From Ypsolopha sequella (taxonomy: Eukaryota > Arthropoda > Insecta > Lepidoptera > Ypsolophidae), in contig OW203992.1 of NCBI GenBank assembly GCA_934047225.1, positions 14,435,501 to 14,499,500 of the forward strand: 64,000 nt of DNA, given 5' to 3'. The translations under genes were made by a program, and so were the position numbers. Positions 10,801 through 23,100 of the stretch are shown in pieces. The notes below the pieces were generated by a model that saw only the letters and a program-made list of their open reading frames with translations, made no database searches and had not been told where the DNA came from. Position 1 is the first letter of the stretch. Every line of letters begins with the position of its first letter.

Positions 10801-13424
10801 ACATGACGGCCATTTTATATCATATTTTGTACGACGTTTATTTTGGTATAAGTTTTACTGTCCAAAACCTTGTGATCCTTGCGATTTTATTGGATGCCGG
10901 AAAATCCAAGTAATCGTGTACCGAAAGGCCGAAATATTAGGATTAACAAATGAAATACGACATATATATATTTTTTTGTAATTTAAATCCTTGTTATTTA
11001 CAAATAAAACAAAAGAATACGACGTTTATTCGGGAAAACACGAATAGTCTCGCCTTAAGGGGGAACGATTCGTAACCGCTCCTAAACGCACAACTTAAGA
11101 TGGTTCTTTAATTTTCTTATATTCGAATTAAAGATATTTAATAAATGTGATTTATACCATAAAATCACATTTTATTAAATATCCTTAATTCGAAAATAAG
11201 AACCATCTTAAGTTGTGCGTTTCGTAGCAGACACGATTCTGCTATGAAAGGAGGTACCCTTAACACAATTATGTCCTAGCTACGGCCATAGATACAATTA
11301 AAATTTTCATTTATCTATGCTACGGCGTAGCGGGTCTACAAAGCGGAATAGAAACAGAGTTGTAGCGGTACTCGTATTATATCGTAGCAAATAAGTTTTT
11401 GTTTTAAAAAAGTAAGCAAAAGGTATCTCCTAATTTTTTTTTGCATTTTTCCATAATGAGGCCCCATTAAGCCTAGGTCTATATTTTCGGCACACGTCGC
11501 CTTCTTGCTCACAACTAATTGGGCAATTTGGTGAGATAAGATTTCAACCGACGACGACGCGACGCGGCGTCGCATCTTTGTATTAAACGGGAACGTTTCT
11601 TGCTAATGTTTTACGAGACGTATAGCGGCTGTCTGCGTTGATGTCTGACAAATTGCTAGAGAACGTTAATTTCCCTTCAGGCTGCGTCAGGCCTTGTTTA
11701 CGTGAAACGGAATCTGATATAATGAGGCAGTTAGGCGTATATCGTCGATACTGACAGGTAAAGTCGGCGGTAAAAGATGTCTGTTATAAGAAAAGTGAAA
11801 ATATACAATAGATGTTAACAGGGCCGCCTTAGACCATGCAGGGGCACACTGAGTTTGAGGGGCTCTTTTGATGAAAACATCAGTGTGGTGTGTTTTTGTT
11901 GGTTACATTTGATGAAAATATAAGCTATGTGTAAATTTAAAATATTGATGGAACTGTCAATAGTATGAGCTAAAATTGTGCAAAGACAAATTGTTGCGAG
12001 ACCGACGGAACGGAAACGTAAAAATGTGGATATTTTATTTATTAGTATCAGTCATTTGTAAGTAAATTTTCGTCAGTAATAGTACATTACTGCTGAGGCC
12101 AAGTAAGTGAGCTCTTTCTGTTAAAAGTCCGAGCCTGTCCTGCGGGCGAGGACTGAGGGCTAATTACGGTCGAAGCAGGTATAGTGCTTTTCTCAAAAAT
12201 AAAAAAAGACAATTTATAGTAGGTCTATAGGATAAAGAGTTAAATAAAATTAAGTGAACTCATTATATTGAAAGTCACGTTGTTCATAATGGGGCAAAAT
12301 TTCGTGAAGCGGTAGAGAAAGCCCTTTTAAACTAACCTCAAAATGTTAAATTAACAAAAAAAGATTAGTTTTGAGTCGAGCACTTGTAGGCGGAAAATTT
12401 GATTACGAACTTTCTGGACCCCGTTGCGAAATGACTCTCAGGTCAGTATGAAATATTGTATGAAGTTTCATTTCGTACTCGGTTAGGTTCTCTTTGACGT
12501 CCTAAGTTTGTCTTGACACTCGAAATTATTTCGCGGCCTCGTAGTTGGCAGAATGATACTGGCCAGTTATTAGCGCCGCCGGCCGGCAGAGTGAGAGCCA
12601 AAAAAAAAAGATTCTGGCCACTTCACGCCACGCCGAGGACTAAAAGACTTACAATTTGGGGGGAAAACATGGCAAATTTTTCAGGAAGTGATTCAGATAA
12701 TGAATTAATGTCTACTCCACCTGAAAGGAAAAAGTATCATTCGTACCGAGTAAAAAATGGTTTTTCTTACCCTCGGAATGTAAGCTTCATTCTTCAGGTA
12801 AGAAAAAGCGTATTTTTTACTCGGCACGAAACATAGGTAGTATTTTGTGTTTTCTTAGAAAATGATGTTCGGTTTGATAAGAAAAGTAAATTGTATTAAA
12901 ACTATGACAGAAATAAATTTCTATGTTTGAACACTTAGCGATTTATCCATCGCAAGGAGATATAAATTAACATTAATCATTGCAGTATAGAAACGCAGAA
13001 AGAAAAGTAAATCTTGATGTGAGGAGCTATGAACCGGGATTCAACGGGATTGCTCTAACCACTGCGCTGTCCATGTCCAGATTTACTTTTCTTTCTGCGT
13101 TTCTATACTGCAATGATATAATGTTAATTTAAATTGTATTAACTTCAACTGCATAAGTCTTAACTAGTTAACTAACCTAATAACCAGCACGTGTCGATCC
13201 TTGTATTTATACCTCGTTCGGTTGTCCCCAGGTGGATAGACCGCGACAAATGCGAGCCAGTGGAAGTGTTCATCCAGGAGTGGCTGGACTTGGGCGTGCG
13301 GTTCGTGGGTGGCTGCTGCCGGACTTATGCTGCTGACGTCACGCGCATCCGCAACCAGGTGCATCGCTGGCGCGATCGCTTCCGCTTCCAAGAGAAATAT
13401 GACACTGCGCAAACCTCCAACTAA
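7847..13424 (+). CDS. Homocysteine S-methyltransferase, 3' four exons (5' part not visible)
   Basis: Exons 7847-7947, 9624-9785, 10067-10281 and 13232-13424 (stop TAA) have AG/GT borders and join in phase, giving about 223 C-terminal residues. The family moves a methyl group from S-methylmethionine or S-adenosylmethionine to homocysteine to make methionine, in the cytosol, using zinc. The first exon here carries GSVGPYGAHLHDGSEY, typical of the family core. The second carries EAGVDLLALETIPC. The third has GVNCCAP and the last FVGGCCRT, which together hold the three zinc-binding cysteines. Family members are about 300-340 aa, so roughly 100 N-terminal residues are missing; I found no exon for them to the left, and they probably lie outside the window. 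The last intron is 2.95 kb and carries two hairpin elements. The family is clear; the methyl donor cannot be told from sequence. Confidence 0.9.
11084..11222. mobile_element. Hairpin MITE
   Basis: AAACGCACAACTTAAGATGG pairs with the reverse ending at 11222; the arms are about 60 bp and nearly perfect (centre TTTATACCATAAA). In the last HMT intron. Confidence 0.75.
12738..12829. repeat. Short inverted repeat
   Basis: TTCGTACCGAGTAAAAAA and TTTTTTACTCGGCACGAA face each other, with GTTTTTCTTACC/GGTAAGAAAAAG inside. About 90 bp. Confidence 0.65.
12897..13133. mobile_element. Hairpin element with tRNA-like centre, related to 49192-49592
   Basis: The arms CAGTATAGAAACGCAGAAAG and the reverse surround a centre that on the minus strand reads GCGCAGTGGTTAGAGCAAT and CCCGGTTCATAGCTCCTCAC, i.e. 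an A box and a damaged B box. It shares flanks (TATCCATCGCAAGGAGATAT) with the 49-kb copy. In the last HMT intron. Confidence 0.7.
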
Positions 13425-15326
13425 GTCTATAATAATATATCGTCGACTAGCGAGCGAACACAGCGATCGAGCGCTCTTTCTGCCTAATGTGTAAAACAGC
13501 GCTATAGACTTTTGCTCGCTATTCGGCTTCATGCTGGTTACAAACCTAGCAAGCGAAAGCCATCGCGCTCTTTCTGATTAATGTAAAATATGAGAGGCGA
13601 TGTTTTTTGTCCATACTGTCCATACTGTCCAGTAACGCTATTTCCAGCTATTGTATAATGAAAAAGCGCGGCAGATCTTCGTTCACTATCCAGGCATAGC
13701 GGGCGGATATCTATTCGCTAGATCCGTTCTTATTTATAAAGCTAAGGATGTATTGTATATTTGACGGATTCTCAAATCGAATGCCATATTCTACCAAAGT
13801 ATACTGTTAAATGGATAAATAAATAAATAAATATTGTAATAAAATTAATAAATGGCATCAATATGTATCCTAATTAATTAATCATCACACCTACATTTCC
13901 CTACGGCAGCGGCTAATATGAACGATGACGCGGACAGGCGAAGTCATAAAATAATAAGAGCCTATAAAACTCCAACGAGATTTATTAAATTAAAAATACA
14001 TAATTAATATTCTAAACAGATTAACAGAATCAAGAAAAAATCGGGGCAGTCTGGCTCGTTTAATATATTTCGTCTGAATGTCCAATTCTAGGAAAGGCGT
14101 CTTCACTAAATTGAAAATGAAATAACTTATTTTCCTCCAGCGACGACGTTTCAGTTTCCAAACGGACGGAAAAAACAAACATTGTAACAAAACACAAACA
14201 TGACGAACGGTCGAGATGAAAAGAACTGGGTATTTATTATAAATTACAGATTTTCTTACAATGGAATTGGAATTTAGGCCTTTTCTATTATGATGTGGGT
14301 CAGCAATAATTTTCGTCGGGTTATTACAGAGTTCGAGTATAAATATCGGGTGTTTAATTGGCAGTGTTGAGTCGGCATTTGCAAAGGGTGCCACTTTGAC
14401 CCTTTGGCTACCACCTACGTAAAGGGAGGAGTGCGGTCGAATGGGTACCCGTTGAACCGTGCGGTGTAGTGGCCGGGCGCAGACCCAACTTTACAATAGT
14501 TTCACTCAGGTTGTGTTCCTAAACGCCGGGGTAAATGTAAAGTTTACTTCGTAAAAGTGAAAGAGATAAGACTGAGACGGAATCTATTTACTAATAGTTT
14601 TGGAACGGCCACTTTGTAAAAGCAGTTTATTTACGTGGCAAAGGATAATTTTTGTATAGGTATGTATCATTATTACCGAAATAAAAATGCTTTTCATTAC
14701 AAGTCATTCCGAAACCAAAAATTAGTTCGTAATGTTATGACAAATGTCAAAGTGAAAATTTGCCCCTCAATTTATGGCGTGTAAAATTTAACTGTCAAAA
14801 TGAATTTTACAATTCTGACACGGTTTAGGAACAACTTCAGGAATTGTTCGGAGCTGTTCGTTTTCACTCGGGTGGTTGTGGAACGGGTGACAGTTAGTCT
14901 CAGAATAAGGAATACAAATAGAAACCTGGCTAAAATAAGAACTGGGCATTAGCCATTGTACTCATCTAACGTAAATTACTCCTGTGTACGAGTGAATGAA
15001 ACGACGGACCGCACTTACTTTATATTTTTTCCTGGTGTGTCACTAGATTGAACCAGACAAATGTCAGATGGATGTAATTTGGATGTATTTTAAAAATGAT
15101 AATACCATCAAATTAAATATGTCTCATCATTGTATCGTTGTGTTGTAATATCGTGCGTAGCGTGCATCACATCTTAATTTGGTGGCATCGAAATGTCTAA
15201 TGCATTTTGCGAAAGTTTACAGCTTCACCGAGAGAAATTAAATATTTTTGTGCTCTTCCTCTCAAAATTCGTGAAAGTGTGATTTATTATTGTTTGTGTT
15301 GATTGTTTTTTTAACATTGTAATAAA
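13425..15326. other. HMT 3' region and left flank of the THAP gene
   Basis: AATAAA-rich DNA near 13810-13860 could end the HMT mRNA. From 14515 inverted-repeat matches to 16867-16943 begin. Confidence 0.4.
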
Positions 15327-16117
15327 ATGTCTTGTGCGATTGAAGGCTGTAAATCGCATACAGGAAGAAAAGAAAACAACAATGAAGCAATATCATTTCA
15401 TCGGTGAGTTCTGATAGTTTTTATGTTAATAAGTTGCAGGATCATACCTAAAACTCAGTAACAATAATAGTAGTTCTTGTAAATTATACTCGTGTTCAAT
15501 TCTACACCGATATTTGCCTGTTTTATATAGATTTTCTGCAGACTAGTAGAGGTTATGTTTTTTCGCATAGTGATGTACTAAAGTCCGTGTCGCAAACTAT
15601 CGAACATTGGCGTGGCAGCCGTGCATAAAGGATGAAACCGCAGATTAATTGCAGCGCGAGTTAAAAGAAAAATAATACCGAATAAATATTGCCATATCTT
15701 TTTGTTACAGATTTCCAAAAAGGGAAGAATTAAAAAGTGGATGGCTTAGACGAATAATTAGACCCAATTGGCCAATTAAAAAAAGCAGTCATATTTGTTC
15801 GAAACACTTTACGCCGGATTCTTTTGGACCAAACGAAAATTTAACATGGAGACGGTTAAAAGCAGATGCTTTAGCGACGTTATATTTACCAGATACAGAC
15901 ACATTGGTAACCTTTAAATAATTATGTATAATTGCATTATCAATCTTGTTTGTAGGTACGTGCTTTTACTATACTATAGTATATTAACTCGATAATTTTT
16001 CAATTTTAGGCAAGAGAACCAGTACCTATGGATGTTTGTGGTGTAGAAAAGTGCATACTTCTATGTTCGCAAATCGTTCTGAAAGGCCTGTTCAGAACTT
16101 GTACGTTACTTCCGTGA
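15327..16117 (+). CDS. Small THAP-domain protein (126 aa), possibly transposon-derived
   Basis: Exons 15327-15403, 15711-15906 and 16010-16117 join in phase (2, then 0) and end at TGA. The protein starts MSCAIEGCKSH and carries a THAP zinc finger (C2CH): C3 and C8, then CSKH about 45 residues later, with the conserved Trp in SGWLRRI and the RRLKADAL end motif. THAP fingers bind DNA and occur in P-element transposases, domesticated transposases and cellular regulators. Only about 40 residues follow the finger, with no transposase core. The usual Pro of the closing AVPTIF motif is Ala here (ALATLYLP). Inverted repeats lie on both sides (14515-14534 and 14891-14938 against 16921-16943 and 16867-16914), so this may be the remnant of a P-superfamily element rather than a host gene. 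THAP domain: sure. Gene status: uncertain. Confidence 0.7.
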
Positions 16118-17330
16118 TCGACTTCACGAAGAAATTCCGCAGATCAAGACATTTTCGTACTTAGTGGTTGACAATAAAAGTACTTTGACAGGGTAGTTCT
16201 TTCGTGAAATTAATTTTGGGAATGCTTATTGACTTGAACTGCACATAATTTGATTTTTTATTACAGGTTATAAGGTATTTTAATCGTTCATTATTTGTTA
16301 TCAGTTATTATTCAAGATACGTTGATGTTTATTTGATATAATAATAAAAAAAATTAAATTACCTCTGTAGTAATTGCGCTGTCATCGCTCATCATTTTTT
16401 GTACTAGAAACAAGCACAATTTTGGACTTAACTTATGTACTTACTTGCCTACGATATAGTAATTTGTACTTAATAAAAAATATTATGCTAAAGAAAGATA
16501 TCCTATTATTAATTCCTTATTTACACAATATAACATGTGTCCCACTGGGGTAGACAGAGACCACTTTGCTATTAATTCTCTTGGCCTCCTTCCAAAGCAA
16601 GAGGATGTCACCAGAAAGGTCGGTGCCTCCTGCATTCTCTTTTTTTTCACACTTTGATGCGATATAATGTGTGGTAAGCAGATTGGTCGCGGTTCATTTC
16701 GATTTGGTTTATTTATCGTAGTCAAAAATCGACATTGTTACATCACTAGCAAAGCAACGAACTAGTGACAACCTACCTAATTAAGAAAAAACTAATACAT
16801 ATCCATCTCTCTCTAACGCACTAGAATGTCGTAAGAAAATCAAGGATAGGTGTTTTTCTCCGCGTATTATTTTAGCCAGGCTTCTATTTGTATTCCTTAT
16901 TCTGAGCAGTTAGTTTTTTCGTTTACCCCGGCGTTTAGGAACGCTACCTTAAACTACACCGAGTACAATATTGTTCCTTTAAACTTCAAATTGTAGTGGC
17001 AAGTTCTATCCCGGTTACAGAACGATCCTCTAGCGTTGCTAAAACTTGTTAGATTGTATATTCTACAGAGCAATATTTCGAATCCTGAATACAAAAACCG
17101 AACACGTTGACACTCTGAAACTTTGTATTACAGGTATCTTACTCGTAAAAGGATTACGTGATAAAATTCCGAAGAGTCAGTCCCCGAAACGGTTTTCATT
17201 GTTATTCTATTTATTCAAACAGCTTGTTTAAAACAACAAATAACAGTCGGGCTACAAAACTTTCGTGAATACCGTCCCTAAACCGTTCGATTTGTTACCT
17301 ATCTAATCCGAGTCCAGTAGTGGAGTTAGG

Positions 17331-18222
17331 TCACCGCGACCACAGTATAAAGAAGTAGACAGTATTCTATCTTCATACAAACGGGCCGAAACGGACCCCT
17401 CCCAAAATTCGGTTCAACTCAGTTTACAACAGTCACGGTCGCACCGCAGGTTGCAGCGTTGACCCTGTAAGCCGCTCCCGCGCATTTTCGTATAGAATAT
17501 GTTGTGCATTGTATGGCTGTTTAAATACAACTCTATCGGACCCAGAACTGTCATTTTTTAGACTACCGACTCAGCCGGCAAGGTAAGACTATACAAATAA
17601 CTTATTTCAGTTTATATTTATTTCTGTGTTATAAGGTAAAGTATGTTCGCTGGGATAGTTCTAGGTAGTCTAGCATAGCAAACCACATCGAGCTCGATAG
17701 CGAGTGATGCAGTGCTCTCTCTCTCTCACTCTGTTGATCTACCTCGATAGGGACAGACATGTTGTATTCGAGCTATGCGGACTGCTGTGCTAGCCCCCTA
17801 GTACACCCGATTAACCAGTATAATATAAAGCTACAATATTTATTTTCAGAAGTAAGAATACCACGTAAACATTTTTCTGTGTATCAGAAACTTTTTGAGG
17901 TTTTTACGCACACCCAGTTCCGAAACCCGTCTAAAAACTAATTGTTTCAACACAATTTGACTATTCTAGGTACTTAAATAACATTAAAGAACTTATTTTA
18001 TAATAACAAAAATAGAGGGTAAGACTACTGACACTCCACTAAATAACATATTCGCAATGAACCATATATTTGCAGTAATATTTCATGAAAAGATAATGCA
18101 ACAATTTAATTAGCATTATTAAATACGTAAACAGTCAGTTGGCAGCCCTGTCGTGTGTTTACGCACCGCCCAGTTAAACTACTGTCTACTTCTTATACTG
18201 CGCCGCGACTGCAGGGACCATC
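17331..18222. repeat. Inverted-repeat bounded segment
   Basis: CAGTATAAAGAAGTAGACAG near 17342 matches inverted CTGTCTACTTCTTATACTG near 18183. A CTCGATAG-rich inverted motif lies at 17640-17800. It could be a decayed foldback element. Confidence 0.4.
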
Positions 18223-18997
18223 TACTTGTGTATATAATTTATGATCCATCTATTTGAGTTAGGAACGCGTTAGGATGCCAATTAATAATCGATTGCAGTG
18301 TAATAAACAAGTAATACGCGTGAACGTGAATAATGAAAGTATACATGCATATTCGTGTACACGAGATGCCGCATTATAATGTTTTTGAAGTACATCCTCT
18401 ACAGCTTAGATTTTCTCCACGTTGCTAAGTGAAAGAATTAGTCGGTTACAAAAAAAAGGCACATATTTATAGGAAAACGTACATGTATTAAGAAAACGGT
18501 TCCATTATTTGATGCAACCGAAATTGCAAGTACATATTTAAATTGTTTCCCATATTACCTTTTCTCAGCACCACCTTTGTAAAAGCGTACGCTACCGCAT
18601 AATATCATACGAATGTGGAATTCTAATTGAGGAAAATCAGCTAACAAGTCGAGTTATGGTGTCGGCTTTGTGGTTCGCTTCACAGAACAGGGGTTGTTCC
18701 GACCCTCTTATAGCAGTAATTATTTCTCTGAGTGAATGGGATACCGCTACGTAAGACGAATGAGTTCGCCCTGCGCAGTCTTTGACAACAACAAACAGTG
18801 CAATAACAGGACTAGAGTAACCCCAGAGCCAAACTAAGCTGTCTTCTAACTTCCTGCAGAGAAGTTTAATTAACTGAGAGTGTATGGTTTAATATCGTAA
18901 TTATTTGTTTTAACTTCGATGGTTTAGTTGCTAAAGGTACGTGGGATTATGATTCAATTTTAAAACCCTTTACTGACTTAGATATTTACATTAAGAG

Positions 18998-19399
18998 GCT
19001 ATGCGAATTTTATTTTTGTCACTGTCACTCTAAGCGAAAAATCGCGCAGTGCGACAGGAGCGGATTCAGGGCAAAAGGGAAAAAAGTTGGTTTTATATTT
19101 TTATTAAAAAAGCTAAAATAGCTAGCAAAATTTCAAATATCAAATCTCTAGATATTGTTGAAACACACCTAATAAAATATGTTTGAGTTCTGTATATGGT
19201 TCCTATTCGTCAAACGAGAAGAAAAAGTGTGTTTGAAGACCTCATTTCAACAATTATTTCTATCGAGGAAAATTTATCGAAACATGTTTTCCAATTTCAA
19301 AACCTTAGATTATATAGTCAAAATGCATACACCAGAAATTTATTAAAATGTTCCGTGTATTTCATGAAATAAACAGAAAAGAAACACCCGTATTTTTTT
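18998..19399 (+). repeat. Dispersed repeat pair, copy 1 (402 bp)
   Basis: From GCTATGCGAATTTTATTTTT to AAACACCCGTATTTTTTTC; nearly the same sequence is at 62425-62798 in the same direction. Not recognised as a known family; no inverted ends seen. Confidence 0.85.
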
Positions 19400-19842
19400 C
19401 GCATATCGCCTTAAATCAAATTTAATTTAGAGTCTTAATTAAATAAATTTTTAATTTTTTCATTATGTTTTTCTTTCGTACCAACAGCGTCTCTGTTGGA
19501 TCTTGCTTGTTGGGTATTTGTTGAATCTCAGGTTACATTTAACTTAAACCAGGGTTATTATATCTTAGTTATTGTAAATGGTTTAATAAATAAAACTTTT
19601 GTTTAATCCTTTAAATTGCTTAAGTGTCGATTCTCCGGATTTGTAACAAAATATCAAGATAACGGCCAAAATGCAACTTTTAGATAAGAAAACTTTTTTT
19701 TTTAAGTTTGGTATATGTATGACCATATTTTTAATGATATTATAATTGCTATAAAACGATTGGCTTTTCCACACCCTTAAGAAAAATCTCAATTGTTTAA
19801 AAAAAAAACGCGAATTCCCGGTCTAAGTAAATAAACACAAAA

Positions 19843-20062
19843 TCATTGGCATTACTTCATTATATTGTATGTTTTTAAATATTATTGGCAATACTTAATT
19901 ATATTGTATGTTTTTAAATATTATTGGCAACACTTCATTATATTCCCCGCGTTCCGAAATAGAATTATTTCGCTAAAATCGATTACGAAAGTATGAAGTG
20001 AATGGCTTATGATCCATTGTAATTCTATTACGGACCGCAGGGATTGTATGTTTTTAAATAAA
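19843..20062. repeat. 39-bp tandem repeat interrupted by a 98-bp inverted-repeat insert
   Basis: The unit TTGGCAATACTTAATTATAT plus TGTATGTTTTTAAATATTA occurs about three times. The third copy is split by the element at 19945-20042. Confidence 0.8.
19945..20042. mobile_element. 98-bp MITE inserted in a tandem repeat
   Basis: Ends CCCCGCGTTCCGAAATAG and CTATTACGGACCGCAGGG are inverted, 20 of 23 bp matching. The interrupted tandem unit shows the empty site and a 3-bp duplication ATT (19942-19944 and 20043-20045). Confidence 0.75.
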
Positions 20063-20176
20063 TACGACTAAGGAAATGAAAATTAAATTCTCTCGTCGTT
20101 AAGTCATACAATTCAGTACATTATTTTCCCGCAAAATTAAATTAGTTAATGAATACTCGTCCCTCTATTCCGCAAG

Positions 20177-23100
20177 TCAACATTTGCTCTCCTTAGCGTC
20201 TTTCAAGAGGCTCTTGGTTTGTAAGGCGGCTATAGCGAGAGTTCGTTGTTGCTTCTCCTCAGTTAACTGCACTTGAAGGTTCCTTACGTCTAGCTTAAGG
20301 TTTTTTACTTCGTTCTGTAGCTTTAGGAGGATTGTCCAAAGGCTCGGTGTAGCTTGGCTGGGCGTCGAGTGGACGGGTAGCGAGGGGGAACGGACTAGAG
20401 CCTCTATTGACAGCGGGCTCTCCTCGTCGCATTCTGAAATGGTACAGTCCCGTCAATTTTAAGCAGTCTCGTTCATTCTATAACGTATTTATTCGTTCAT
20501 TCTTTTATACCTACCTTGTGTCGAAGTGTGGGAGCAAGGTGAAATATTTATACAGGTTTTGAGTGTTGTGTCCGTGCATGTGATTATTATGTGTTGATAA
20601 GCTTTATTTTTGTTTGTGATGTAGAGTCAACATTGATAAGTGCAGGTTAGCTGCATGGTATAGTAGGTAATTCTTGATGAAGGGAGGCTGAATAAGTTAC
20701 AAGAGTTGTAGATAGCAGTTTTAAAACAATTTATTGGTTTAATAACTACAATAAAATTCGATAAAAAATATAAATATACTTTATCATGTAACACACATAA
20801 TATATTTAGATAAAACCTATTTACATACAATAGTTGTCTATAGATATTTTAGGATTGCATTATTTCTCATCTATGTAGAGCTTGTATGTCACCTCGGAAC
20901 AGCGTAAACCTCAACTACGTATTTTTAAAAAATTTCATTTTAGAATAATCAATAAATGAAATGTTCAACCATTAAGGGGCTGCACAATGCTAAAATTCAG
21001 TCCTGCTCTAACGCGTTTGTTTTTTAAATCTCTATCCTGCTCTAATCAGATGCCGCGCACGCATAACTTCAGTTATTTTGAAATCGCGGCCCCGTTAGGA
21101 CATCAACCATAGCTTCTTTATGTAATAAAGATGTTTTTTTCTAGTTAGTATCTGCGTGTGTTGGTTTCGTTTCAATCGGTATTGAAACATGGAAACTGAA
21201 TCGCTTTTTTCGTGAAATTCATGCTCTTTTAAAAGTAATGTAATTAATAGAAGATTGAAAGTATGTTTATTTATAAAGTGTAATTAATAACTGTCTTGAG
21301 TATAAAAACAAGCCATATTTTTTTCAAATTTTTACGATGTACATTGACGGAACTGAATCCAATACAAAACTGATGTTTAGCATTGAGGAGCCCCTTAAGT
21401 AAAAGTTCAAGCGTATCTTATTGAGTGTTTCGAGGATCACATATTAATCTTATTTCGAGGTAAAACTGTTCAAATGTTATTAGATTATTTAAAATAATGA
21501 ACACTAGGCGAGGAACAAGCCCAGTTATTACATTTCGTATATTGAAATTGTAAAGCGAAGTTTCAATGAAGCTGAGATTACTTATGTAAACGATAGATAA
21601 CAGACAAATAGTTACACAATATTAACATAGTAACAGTACGATATGATGAAAAGATAATTATAATGAGGGTTTACTGTCAACATTACAAAATGTTACCGAT
21701 TACAGAACAGCTATAGGTAATGTAAAAATAATGAGATTCCGTCAAAGATAAACGTTAGATAGACAAATAGATCGCTAGTATTAAACTACTATTGCTTTAT
21801 ACAAATGAAAATACATAATTATATGTACATTATAAATATACACATACTATTGTGTAAGTACAGTACCCTCTCGCTAATCCGCCACCAAAAAATCCGGACT
21901 ACCGGCGGATTATCGAAAACGGCGGATTATAATGTACAGGAACATCAAATTGAGGAAAACAACAAAAAAACATAGTAATTTTGTATTAGTACTTATGAAG
22001 GTAAATACATATGCACATTTGTATTAAAATTTAAAAATGAACTGACACATTAACTGATTACTCAGGTTTTGAAAAATACTGCTCTAATTTGGCTTGTTTT
22101 TTACCAGAATAAATCTTCGTAATAACATGATTACAGAGAGACATCGACTTGCAAAAAATGGGCGGATTCTAGTAGTTGTCGGATTATCAAGCGGCGGAGC
22201 AGCGAGAGAGTACTGTATATATAAAATGGCTAAATATAATAGTACTCTAAACAAATAAACAAGTATTTGATTATATACATAAAAATGAAAGTGATAAGAA
22301 ATGCAGAAATACGTCACTATGTATGTATGTATATGTATGTACAACAAATATTTTACAAGAGGAAAATAACAACAGAGTTAGACTAGGTTATACCTATAGA
22401 TATATATTCGTATAACTTGTTACAGTAAACAATGATATTTGAAGGATAAGCCAGTCCTCGCATTCTCAGAGTTTCCGTTCTGAATATTAGCTATGCAATA
22501 ACTTTAAGATTCGCCGACATAAAAGGTCAGAACTTGAAACTCAAAAACTATTATTAAATAACCCAATACTTGACACAAGTCACTTGTACTTTACTGCATA
22601 AAATCTAAGTCATAAATTATCTAAATTAATAGAAAACCTTCCTAACTGAATCACGAAAATATATATTGTACTGTTTTTAATATTTATCAAAAAGAAGCAC
22701 AGCGAAATTTCCGTTGGCACAGCTTTGGCCATACTGTCAATGTGTGTGAATTCTGCAGTACCGAGGTAGGTACGTGTTCAATATTTAATGAGGGCACACC
22801 GCACACTCGCCGCGCGCCCGCTGTGATTACCCACTGCACTATCTGTTAACTTCCCAACAAAACTAACATAAATAAACTCGGTAATGCATTATGTAGGTAG
22901 GCACACCAGGAAATTTATTTCCTCTCACTTCCATTACAGGCGCCTAATTTATTTATGTCCCTTTACAAAAAAATGGAGGAAGTTAAAACATTTTGTGTGT
23001 AAGCACCATTCTTATTCTGACTTCTATTCTATAAGCTACAAAAATATACATTTTTTATTACCACGTCGATAGAAATGTTACAAAGGAATTTTCCAAAGAG

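Noticed and set aside
13164..13532. 122-codon minus ORF over the last HMT exon
   Set aside because: Antisense to the GGCC zinc motif exon; no features of its own.
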